Assembly (NCBI GenBank): GCA_023853785.1
Contig: JAJIRX010001059.1
Span: 1 to 42,422, forward strand
Direction: 5' to 3'
Length of the DNA stretch: 42,422 bases
Origin: Psilocybe azurescens
Lineage: Eukaryota > Basidiomycota > Agaricomycetes > Agaricales > Agrocybaceae
Under the pieces are notes generated by a model that worked only from the letters and a program-made list of their open reading frames with translations, was not told where the DNA came from and did no database searches. Every line of letters begins with the position of its first letter. Position 1 is the first letter of the stretch. Made by a program: the position numbers and the translations under genes. Below, one piece after another: positions 28,531-38,200 of the stretch.

Positions 28531-30720
28531 CCACCATACAATCCTCAAAGTCTCCCTCCTATACACTGCAGGATACATTCTGGAAAAATGTGGTATTCTG
28601 TATAAGAAGACTCAAAAGGTACGCATACAGTCTCTCTGAACTATTTCTGGTTCATTCCAAAGCCTGTGCTTTATATATCACTGACATCGACACTTGTAAT
28701 TATAGCAAATCAGCAGACTCAATGTATTGCTCTTCATGCCCATGCTGCTCTTTTCCAAAATCACTTATTACTTGATGCTCAGTATGCTGGCTTTTGTTGT
28801 TGTGTGCCATGCAGTTTGTGATGAGACTTACATTATGATGGCTTCACAGAGAAATTGAAGGAATTCTGGTTGATACATACATGGTTCATCACTATCACTG
28901 GCACCTTGATGGTTGTCTGCTTGGTTTGGGGCTGGACGTTTGGGTTTGGGAAGTTGCAGTGGTATGTGCATACCATCCTTCCCTTCTCTCTGTGTTTGTC
29001 ATCTTTTATCAACTCCCGTTCCCATGTACTTTTGCCTTTGATTCTGCCATTCCCCTCCTTTAGGCTTTCATCGCTCTCCCATCTACAAGCACCCTGCACT
29101 CTCTCATACAACCTTTCTTACCTTTTCTCTTGTCCCCTCACCCATCCACACTTAGTTGGCCTCAAATCACACATCTACACTCACACAGGAGCTTCACTAT
29201 GGCTGTCACCATGTTGATGAGCTCCAACCCCTCTCCATTGCACTGATGCAGAGCTTTGTTGTTTTAGTGCCTGAACTTGGGTGTGACTTGAACAAAAACA
29301 AGAACACAATGCTCAGAAGAATGCTGATGTATTTGATGATGTGGTATGTGACTTTGGTCTTTTGCTTTTGCTCTTTTCTTTTCCTGTATCCCAAACCCTA
29401 CCTATTCCCTACCCCTCTCATTTCCCTTTTCCCTTTCCTTACCCCCTTCCCAATCCATTCATGCTAGCACCATCATCGAAATGTGCATACATCCCGCTAA
29501 CATTGTTCACAGATCAGGTATAGCCACGGCGTAATTCTCCTCTTGCTTGCAGACACAATTCTCGCACCACCAATTATCTCATCCACAACTGTGCTGTCAA
29601 ACTCCATCATCAGACTTGACACCGATAGGGGAGGAGAGCACCCACCACTCCCTGTAAACTTTGCTTACAAGGGGAGAACAGCGAGCATGATATAAGGATG
29701 CACACATTGAGCTCAATGCTTGTATGCTTGTCGGTGTCAACAAAGAAGGTAGCAAGCCAGTTCACAGAATTGCCCACATCCTTTGCTCTGTCATTGTGCC
29801 ATATCACCTTGGGAGTCTCTGGTGCTGCCATATCAACTGGAGCATCTTGACATGCTAAAATAACCCAGCAGCAGCAGCAGCAACACACATCAGGATAGAG
29901 ATAGTAATGTGAACATGGTCATGGTACAGGAAACAACAGGAGAACCTCATCTGCTGCCTGGAAGGCGCAACACCACATTCTACAACATGTTTCTGAACAG
30001 TCTGAACAAGAGCCGAGCAGATTTGCAGGAGTGGGTACAAGTGTGAGCACTTCTGTTGGTGATGGTGCTGTTGCTACAGCAGGCGGAGCAAGGGCAAGTA
30101 CTATGGAAGGGTACACAAGTGATAGTGTGGGCAAGCAGGAGGATGAAGTCGGATATTACCTCAATGGTTCTGCTGATCTTGAACATGGCACCTCGCGCAC
30201 CACACCTTCCCTCCTCTCTGCCTCTGCCCCATCTACACATATATCTTGCACCCTCCATATGGCGTGTCCCTCCTCTCAAATCTCCGTTGAAAGGGTGTAA
30301 ACCATTCTGAGCTTACAATTCATAGTGAGATACAGAGGCCCTTATTTTTGCAATTGTTATCTGTAATAAACTAGTACATTATACTAGTGAAGGGTAGGAG
30401 ATACAGCCAGACTATGAGGCTTTGAGGCTTCACTTCCTAGTGGGCCAACAAGAGTAATAGACCTTACAAACTAACTAAGGTGTAGTATGGCCTACTAATC
30501 AGTGCTACAAATCAAAGACTACCTTTAGTTTCCTACACAGCTATCAAAGCAACCCTAACTGAGCATCTGAAGTGATCGCCCACTCCATTGATCATGCTAT
30601 TAGTCCCATGCAAAGAAGAAACTCTTAAGAAATGATCTTGGCTCTTACAAGGGGTAACACCACCAGTGTCCTACCAAGCAATCGCCAAGTGATGGAAACC
30701 TTATTAATTAGCAAAAGCGA
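28531..30720. other. Unassigned region, weak coding-like segments
   Basis: Short frames occur but none matches a family I know. 29590-29690 reads NSIIRLDTDRGGEHPPLP and VNFAYKGRTASMI before a TAA. The following frame reads DAHIELNACMLVGVNKEGS, KPVHRIAHILCS. Together they look like broken coding sequence. A (CAG)5 microsatellite is at 29867-29882. A pyrimidine-rich stretch covers 29355-29460. The rest shows nothing. Confidence 0.3.
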
Positions 30721-31885
30721 TGATATGCCTACGGGCGGCGTGCACGTGCACAAAACACAAACTAATTAAAGTAAAGGGGTTGGGCAAGCTACTTCGCAAT
30801 GAGTGGCTCTGAGGGTTGCGAATCGAGGTTTTGGGAGCATAGGTAGTGATGAGGAGTCGGACGTTGAAGTATACTAACTTATACAAGGCTTGATAGGGAG
30901 ACCGAGTGACAATATATGATGTTTGAGGGCTGAATACTAAGGCCTGTCATGGATCGGTAAAACCGGTTCATACCCGTGACCGTCTGTTAAATATACCTGC
31001 GGTTTAGTAACCCGCTGGTTATAAATAGCAAACCGTGGTTAACCGCGGTTTGCCGGTTCTGACAGGGCATTAATAACACGTCAGGAATTTTGATGTTCAG
31101 GTGACCTTTGAAGTAGTTAAATTATGGTTGTAAAATATATCAAATACAGATTGATTTTAAAGATTGCAAAACATATTTTCATGGAAGGAAACTTGAATTT
31201 AGCATAAGATTTTACATTTATGTCAATCTACACAGGAACTTTGTAAGACATCTAATATTTTAAATGCAAAGTGAGTTTGTAGAGCCCACTATATATTAAA
31301 TTTGGGACACCTCTTTGGCACCCAAATATTTTATCTACATACCTTTCTTCAAAGGGATTTTTATTTTAAATTTAGGGGAACCTTCAAAGGACCTTTGAAT
31401 ATGAATTATTATTTTAAATACAAAATTCCTTTGTTAGCCAACAGCTCAAATATTAAATAACCTTCAGTATTGATTTGTATTCAAAATACAAAGGCTCTTT
31501 GTATGATGTAAGGCATATCAATTATGTGATGAGTTACAAGATCATCTACAGGTTTCCTTTGAATTATGTGCCCACTCATTGCCCACTACATTGCCCAATG
31601 TGTGCCCATCCTCAAAAACAGTGGGTGTTGGAATATAGTAAGCAAACACAATAGCGCCTCGCAGCCATTTGGCTGTGGGACTGCTGGTTCATTTAAATCT
31701 TTGTATGCATATTTGTTCATTAACAGTGCATTATTGCACTATTCCTCTTTCTGTAATATATACATCATATTCATTTTGTTATCTTTCATTGCAACACACA
31801 ATACACCTTTATTAGTTTCTATTCACTTTGTAGATACAAGTATTGGACAATGAAATCCTTTATATATGAAACTTTGATAAAAGCT

Positions 31886-32036
31886 CTCCTCAGTCGTTTG
31901 CCTTGCAAACAACTGAGGTGAGTACTATTCTTTATTACTTAGTATGTTTCATTCATTATACTAAATTACTACCTAGCTTTCGTGTTTTAGGTAAATACAA
32001 ATATATTCTCAGTCATTTGCCTGTAAAACAACTGAG
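31886..32036. repeat. Two similar hairpins inside the hAT element
   Basis: Near-perfect inverted pairs CTCAGTCGTTTGC/GCAAACAACTGAG (about 31889-31917) and CTCAGTCATTTGC with AAACAACTGAG (about 32008-32036) recur about 120 bp apart, in the same orientation. No function is assigned. Confidence 0.6.
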
Positions 32037-32164
32037 CTTTTGTGTTCTAGAATTCTTACAGTGGGCACTTGGGATATTATGTCATCTGCATCAGGTGCTA
32101 ATTTCCATTAGATCACATTGAAATATATCTAAAGGATGATATACTCTCCTCATTGACAATCCAG

Positions 32165-32466
32165 GATGCTGGTGGCTACATGAAGTATTGGTTCCAGGCA
32201 AGAGCAAACCAACCTCTTCTTTCTAAGATGGGACAAGACTCCTGTTCAGCACCAGGTATTTTTACTTTTCACCTTCCTTGAAAGATTTTTACTGAAATTT
32301 ATCATGCTTTTAACCCACTTCTGTTGATGCCGAATGTGTATTTTCCACTGGTTGTTGTCAAGTCAGCTTCATGCAGCATGGCATGAGTTCTCAAACATTC
32401 AAGGCTTGCATGGCTCTAGGCTCCTGGGTTAAAAACCCCTATTTTTCCCTAAATTCTCAGAAGTGA
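32165..32466 (+). pseudogene. hAT transposase C-terminal (hATC dimerisation) remnant
   Basis: Exon-like segment 32165-32255 reads DAGGYMKYWFQARANQPLLS, KMGQDSCSAP and ends at a GTATTT donor-like site. From 32318 the frame SVDAECVFSTGCCQVSFMQH, GMSSQTFKACMALGSWV closes at TGA 32464-32466. This matches the hATC hallmark (PLL..MA.D.LS.P..S...ER.FS......R..L...T......L..W). The usual Glu-Arg is Glu-Cys here. No good acceptor AG precedes 32318. The upstream catalytic domain is not recognisable in this copy. Confidence 0.75.
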
Positions 32467-33316
32467 CTCAAATAATTAAAGATGCAATTGGCAATGACAA
32501 TTAGGCCAGGAGATAGCTTTTCTTATGGTTTTGTCTTTCTGTACTCAATTTAACACCAAAAATGAATATTTCAGTGTATTCTGTTTATATACTGAATTTC
32601 CTTATTTATAGCTTTCCAACGCATATTTACTCAAGTGAAACGACCAAGAATTGGTGTATCTACGGCTTGTACAAGTTTTGATGCATTCCGCAGGCACTTT
32701 AGGCCTGGGTATATCCCGGATTAGGGCGAACCGAACCCGAACCGTACCATATTTGGTAAAAACCACGGGCCGGACACGGATCCAAACCGGTTGTATCCAT
32801 GACAGGCCTTACTGAATACGATGTTTGAGGGGCTGAATCACGAGATACGAGGGTGCTAACGAGAGTTACGAGGACGCAGTTTCTGAGTTCGAGACGGTGA
32901 GATATGACGATATACCAGGGATATGAGGTTCTATTCTTCAAAGTAGACTACATATAAGCTTATATAGGTAGAACTTTGAGACTCTAAAGGGTTTAATCAA
33001 AGCAGAAAAGGAATTAAACAAGCAAAGGGGAGCAGGAAATGGTACAGAGTAGCGCAGAGAAAATGAATTAAAACAAATATCGAAACCTATTAGAAATCAT
33101 CCGAAACCGCAGGTATGCTCTGTGAAGACTAGCCAAGCCATTTTGAGTTGTTTAGTGACAAAGTGGGGTTCAGTTGGGCCTCGGTTACATTCGATTGGGC
33201 TTCGGTCGTACCCTGGAGGTCTTTAGTAGATGTTGGTAGGCAATTTGAACCCTCTAAATGGTGTGGAAAACTTGTAAAATGGGTTTACTGAGTATAGGGG
33301 ACTGCAGTGCGTATCA

Positions 33317-33329
33317 TCTTCTCCCTACT
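33317..33329 (-). other. Polypurine tract of Gypsy-2
   Basis: On the minus strand AGTAGGGAGAAGA directly precedes the 3' LTR start (TGATACGC). Its position is exactly that of a plus-strand primer site. Confidence 0.8.
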
Positions 33330-33394
33330 GAAATGTTGACTGTCCTCAGTCAACCTTGAGCCCATGACAAGCCGAGTGTGACGAAGTTTGAGAT

Positions 33395-33494
33395 GCGACC
33401 CAATGTGTGACGTGTGGCGTGACCAGAAGTCGGCCAAAGCAGGGTGCCCTTCCTCTGACCTGATCTTTCACCATACTATTCCAATTTTGGCACT
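33395..33494 (+). promoter_or_regulatory. Putative promoter of the antisense accessory gene
   Basis: A CCAAT word (33400-33404) and TGACGTG (33408-33414), close to a second GCGTGAC, lie 80-95 bp upstream of the ATG at 33495. Both are common in fungal promoters. Assignment is by position only. Confidence 0.3.
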
Positions 33495-34792
33495 ATGTCG
33501 TCTCTATCTCTTTCTGCAGCATACCAGGCACTTCTGGCCATAGGGAACTTGACTGGGGAGGTGGATATGATGGTCTTGAATAATCATTTGGTATGTCACT
33601 TGTTGCCAGCTCCTCACCAGGCTTGTAGCTGATTACCCTTGTAGTTGACCTTCTACCAGGCAATGGTAGACGCTTGGACCTCGAAAACCCTGTACTGGTG
33701 CCTGATGACACTGGGTATCATGACCTTCATGCTCAACTGAAGAAGCTAGGGGTGACTTGAATAATCTTTTGAAGCTCTGACCGAAGCTCGTGAGGAGCTC
33801 AAGCAAGCTATTCCAGAACCTATAGATGTCGATGCCTTGCTTCTCTTTGAGCTTCCAGATAGGCCATCCAAAGTCAAGGTTAAGGTCGAGAAGGTGGATG
33901 TGGCTCCAGGCTCTAGTCAGAGGGCTGCGAAGGAAGGGAGGAAAGCTGAGACCGAGATGTCGAAGTCGGACTTTGTTAATATGGAGGGTGCCAAAGTGCG
34001 TTTTCTGCTGTTCCAGACTTTGGGACTGAGTGCTAATGTCGTTTCAGTGTCTCGGTTGTTCTTCTGCAGGACGCAAATGCCTTCGCAAAGGACCTCGTTG
34101 CCCTCCTCAATGTGTCCGATGTCGACAGGCTTGGAAGGTGCTTAAAGGCAACCGAAAGATCAAGTGCAATCCATGCAGGAGCGCTCAATCCACCTGTTCC
34201 TTTTCAACCAGAACCGACGAGATTCTCAACCCTTCGCAGAGTGGGGCTTGAAGCGTAAGGCACAGTCTGAGGCATCTCCCTCGAAGGCGGAACCTCGGAG
34301 CGTCTAGTCTCAAGCAGCCGAGGTGACCTTGAGTCTATGCCTTCTCTGCAGCTAGGTGCCATATACAACACCGCATGTACGCATCTCCTTGATCCTCAGC
34401 CAGTTCGCATCAATGACTATCTGTATGTCGTCCCATCATCAGCTGTAACTCCTGGACCCTCGCTAGAAACCCTCGAAGCACGTGTCGAGGCTATGGATGT
34501 TGAAGACCGAGGCTCTGGTCAATCGGTGTCTACTCCCGAGGTCGATACGAGAGTCGACGAGGCCCTCCGGTTATTTGGCGAGGGCGCGAAGGTATGTACG
34601 GTAGCATCAGCGCAGATAGAGCAGGTCTTGGGGCTCGTATGAAGAGTCTCGGTGCCACTATGGTGGCTCTTCAGGACTCCATCCTACTCGCTTTCGAAGG
34701 ATTTTGCTGCCCTTGAAGTCAGGGAGAGGGACATGAAGGAGAGGTTCGAGGAGGCAAAGAGGCTGTCTATCGATATTATGACAAGGAAGTAG
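33495..34792 (+). CDS. Antisense accessory gene of Gypsy-2: Cys-cluster/coiled-coil protein
   Basis: It runs opposite to gag-pol and converges with the pol 3' end. Start MSSLSLSAAYQALLAIGN; an intron-like segment about 33591-33659 (GTATGT..TACCAG) leads to GNGRRLDLENPVLVPDDTGY. After a frame change comes EALTEAREELKQAIPEPIDV and a Lys-rich stretch ending NMEGAK. Intron 33991-34047 (GTGCGT..TTTCAG) joins it to CLGCSSAGRKC, CPPQCVRCRQAWK and CNPCRSAQSTC, a dense Cys array with C-x2-C-x6-C spacing at both ends. After another intron or frame change, ETLEARVEAMDVEDRG, RVDEALRLFGEGAK and LEVRERDMKERFEEAKRLS form a C-terminal coiled coil ending IMTRK at the TAG at 34790-34792. Zinc binding is inferred from spacing. 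The architecture parallels gene A. Slips (near 33755 and 34690) suggest decay of a gene that once evolved under coding constraint. Confidence 0.6.
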
Positions 34793-35154
34793 GTGGAAGT
34801 TTTGAAATAAAATTTTTTAGAATGGTATTTTAATATAAATGGGTTTGCAATTGAAGTTTGAAATGGAATTTTGAAGTAAAAGTGAATTAAATATCAAGGC
34901 TAAGGCTCAGTAACTCATCATAGCCTTAGCCTTGAAAGACTGCGCACTGTAATTTAAATGCGACTTTCTATCTAAAATCAGAACAAAATAAACTTGGAAT
35001 GGAAGGGCAAGTATGTGTTTGGGAAATAGAAAAGAAGTCTAAATCAAGAGGAACGAAGTCTCGAAGCATAAATAATAAATCAAAATATATGGAACAGTAA
35101 AGTTGAAAATTTGAAAAATATGGGGTATGGGAAACGATGACAAATAATGGACTT
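34793..35154. other. AT-rich spacer between two convergent genes in Gypsy-2
   Basis: Spacer of about 360 bp holding the 3' ends of the antisense gene and of pol. No feature beyond A/T runs is seen. Confidence 0.4.
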
Positions 35155-35190
35155 ATCTCCTCCCTACTGAAATCTTGACTGTCCTCAGTC
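35155..35190 (-). repeat. Second polypurine-tract copy in Gypsy-2
   Basis: The block TCCCTACTGAAATCTTGACT with GTCCTCAGTCA repeats, with minor differences, the sequence next to the 3' LTR (33320-33352). The two copies bracket the antisense gene segment. Confidence 0.8.
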
Positions 35191-36690
35191 ACCGAGGCTT
35201 GCATCGATGTCCATAGGATGATCTTCTTCATCAGGGTCGTCCAAAGAGTATCCTCGAGGTCTCGTAACCATGTTTGTGATACATCAAGGAGTTCGCCGAG
35301 GGGCGGAAGAGATATGGATGTTTGTGCAAAGTAGAGAACTCGAAAAGCAGCTATGGGCCTATCAAATAGTGACCCATCCAGTTCTGCGACAATATATGTG
35401 CCTCCCTTGTTTCGGTGAAATGACAATAAGGGGACCAAGGTATCTTGCACGCATCTTCCTGTTTAACGCCTTTTCGATCGCCGGTATTCCGAATCAAAAC
35501 AAGGTCTCCTAGCTTGAAGTCGTAGTTTCAGATGGTATGAGCATGTTCTGTCTCAAGCGAATGGCTGCCTGTACATGAGCCTCGTAAACCTTTGAGCGAA
35601 GTTTCTCCAGGTCTTCTCGACGCTTTTGGAGTGCTATACCACAGCGTGAAATGAGATCTGTAGTGGAAAGGATAGAATCTGGGGGTGGAAGGAGGTAATT
35701 GGCTTCGGCGATATCAAATGGAAGAATAGGGTGAGTTCCAGTAAGTCCAAAGTGTGGGGAACAGCCCATGCGACGGCGAACAGTGATTCGGTCTGCCATG
35801 AATACAGGAAATGTGCTCTGGCTCCATTTGGCTTGGTCTCCGTTAGCTACCTTGAATAGGGCCTGTCTGATGTCGAAATGCGAACGCCTCAACAATACCA
35901 TTGGCATGAGAGTTGTACCCCGAGATACGAATGTGCTTGATTTTGTACTTCTGGGCGAGGTAAGCGGTGGCCTTGAGGATAGCAGAACCGTTATCAGTAA
36001 CAATCTCGGTGAGAAGCCCATGTCGACATATTAGTTCTTGGAAGATGAAGTCACCGACAGTCTTAGCAGTTTCGGGTTGCAAGCATACGAAACTCAGGAT
36101 AGTGAATGAGAGAGCAACGAGCCTGGATGAGATATTGATAGCCACCAGACTTCGGAAGAAACATAGTGTCCATGTATACCTTGGAGAATAAAGGTGCTGG
36201 CATTGCAACAACAGGGGGGAATTAGTACGTTCTGAGTCCTCCCAAGCTGGCACAGATGACAAGTATGGATGAACCACGAGATATCAAAACCCAGGTATGG
36301 CCACCAGTATCATTCCGAGATGAGGGAATTTGTTGCATAGAAGCCGTGGTGTCCAGTATCCTCATGTCCTGATGTTAAAATGAAGAGTCGACGTTGCTGC
36401 GATACTACAAGCTTGTGCTTTCCTTGAGAGTCCTTGCGCCAGAGTCGCCCCGAATCAACAAAGAACTCTGTGCAATATCTTACAAAAGTCTCGTAGTCAC
36501 TCGTCGGACATGTCACGAGGCCGACCGAGTGTTTCATGCCATGTGCTAACCATTTCAAGACGTAGATCAGCCTTGATAGCCTTCTCCGAGCGTGGAATAA
36601 TAGAGTAAGATGTTTCAGAAGTGTTTGGCTCTGGGCGCTAGACCTCGGTTCGAGGTTCAAGATGGGGTGTGGGTTCGCCAACATAGATTA
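35191..36690 (-). pseudogene. Gypsy-2 integrase
   Basis: The zinc-binding part reads HEDTGHHGFYATNSLISE (near 36310-36370) and TCHLCQL (near 36250). The catalytic core has VYMDTMFLPKSGGY (first Asp, near 36165), VTDNGSAILKATAYLAQKYK (second Asp, near 35995) and YNSHANGIVE (Glu, near 35890), about 35 residues apart as in retroviral-type integrases. The C-terminal part continues HFDIRQALFKVANGDQAKWS, ADRITVRRRMGCSPHFGLTG and PFDIAEANYLLPPPDS, then GGTYIVAELDGSLFDRPIAA. It ends with acidic DDPDEEDHPMDIDASLGD just before the second PPT copy. Several frame breaks (near 36300, 35880 and 35510) make it non-functional as written. Confidence 0.85.
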
Positions 36691-38200
36691 AGATAGGAGG
36701 TTGTGAGATTTGAGCGGAATGCGTGGGTTTATCATGTGTACGGCCGTGGAGATTATCGATCCAGTCATCAAAGTCATCTGGAGGTTCAGGCTTATCTCCT
36801 GGCTGTGCTGTATGCCCTCGAGAGTCCGCTCTGGGCCATGGAAAACACCTGGGACGTGTACTAGAGTGAAATGGAAGGTAAGAATAGATATGATCCAGCG
36901 ATTGATAGAGGCTGATGGTGCGATGTCTGGGTTGGCTAGCATTCCCTTGATATATTTAGCATCGACCTCGACAATAAGATTTCAAGTCCAATAAGATAAA
37001 GTTTGAGAGCTCGGAAGGAACGATAGAGGCCATAGAGTTCTAATTTGGGTTGTGAAAGCGGGATTCGCCAGGTCATTGAGGGTGATAGAGCCAAAACGTA
37101 GAATAGTAGCAGAGTCGAGGGTTGTTGGGATCACACTGGCTAAGAATATGTCCTATAGCAATGTATGAGGTGTCTACAGAGAGGGATTACCGGCGCCTCG
37201 GAGCTCATAGTTAATGGGTCGGCGGTGAGGGCAAGCAAGGCTTTCTTAAGGTCCTCTTGGGCTTCGATCTGAGCTGGACCAAACTCGAAAGGGTGCATCC
37301 TTGCGTAGTAGCTTCGTAGTGATGTGCACGATGTGCAAAGCCCTGAATAAAAAGGCTTAACAAACTCCCATGGTACCCAGAAAGGCTCGGACATCTGTTA
37401 GAGAAGCGCATGGGCCCCAATTTGAGATAGCTGCAACACGTGATGTGTCTGGTAAGCGGCCCTCCGAGGTACAACGATGTCCAAGTACAGTAATCTCCGG
37501 TGCACAAAGAATAGACTTGAATCCTGAGAACGTTCCCCACAGTATTTTCATGCATTGAACAATTCGATTGAGACCTTGGAAGTGTTCCCAGACAAATCGT
37601 CGAATGCCGTGGTTCTGGGGATAGTCTCAAATTGCCATCTGGAAGGATATATCGAGTGGCTGGGCCTCAAACAGGCACACAATGCAAGGAATAGTGATAT
37701 GGGATTTCTGGTCGAAGGATATATGTGACGTCGTCATGAAAGATTGGAACTGAATTCGTCCAACCCATAGGAAGAGTGGTAAGTCGAAGTGCACCGAAGG
37801 GGTCTGAAATGTAGTGAGGTCTCTAGAGGCTTCTGCAAGGGCCCTTTTGTCATATCCAACATAGAGGTCTAGCATACCACCGCAGGCCCTGGCTGCAAAC
37901 TGTTCTGCTAGCCGTTCTGTGAATGGGGAACTCCAGAGTGTGCAATTGTGACAGCATTAAGGGGGTTCGAGAGACTGGACAATGCGAAGCGAGGTGCCAT
38001 CCTTCTTGACAACAGAACCATCGAGACCGGTACGAGGAGTTAGAAGGTTCAAATACACCGGCACTCAATTTTCTCTGGATAATTTCACAAACCTGCTGAT
38101 GAATCCCAGGTGGAATAGGGATGTTTCGAAGTACCCAAGGCTTGTGTTCGACAACAGGGATCTCGACTGGAGGGAAGAAGTCTTCTCAAAGTGACCTCGC
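36691..38200 (-). pseudogene. Gypsy-2 reverse transcriptase and RNase H
   Basis: RT blocks lie in several frames: SRWFCCQEG / VVKKDGTSLRIVQSLEPLN (near 38020-37940), VTIAHSGVPHSQ, MLDLYVGYDKRALAEASRDL (near 37875), TTFQTP, GPATRYILPDG, SGFKSILCAPEITVLGHRC and SNWGPCASLTDVRAFLGTMG. RNase H or its tail includes PFEFGPAQIEAQEDLKKALL and SINRWIISILTFHFTLVHVP, GVFHGPE. At 37673-37686 the catalytic Asp-Asp box is missing: the sequence passes from ITIPCI to a shifted VPV-stop-GPATRY. This is consistent with a 4-nt deletion across the family's YIDD-type motif. The enzyme is therefore dead. Confidence 0.85.

Larger units (their letters stand above)
30938..32811 (+). mobile_element. hAT-superfamily element with 8-bp target duplication
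   Basis: A 1874-bp insert flanked by perfect 8-bp repeats CTGAATAC (30930-30937 and 32812-32819). Terminal inverted repeats share 17 bp, TAAGGCCTGTCATGGAT. Both subterminal regions are rich in AACCG/CGGTT words, typical of hAT ends. Each end also contains an internal inverted partner of the terminus: TGACAGGGCATTAA near 31060-31074 and TTTAGGCCTGGG near 32698-32709. The interior keeps only a hATC-like remnant of the transposase. Confidence 0.88.
30721..33316 (-). repeat. 3' LTR of Gypsy-2, split by a hAT element
   Basis: LTR sequence at 30721-30937 and 32820-33316, about 714 bp when joined. It is interrupted by 30938-32811 and the second copy of the CTGAATAC duplication. The outer 217 bp lost several CpG sites that the 5' LTR keeps, while the inner part kept most of them. 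Confidence 0.9.

Noticed and set aside
30565..30580. Similarity of flanks GTGATCGCCCAC and GTGATCACCCAC around Gypsy-2
   Set aside because: Only 12 bp with one mismatch and at unequal distances from the LTR ends; not a target duplication.
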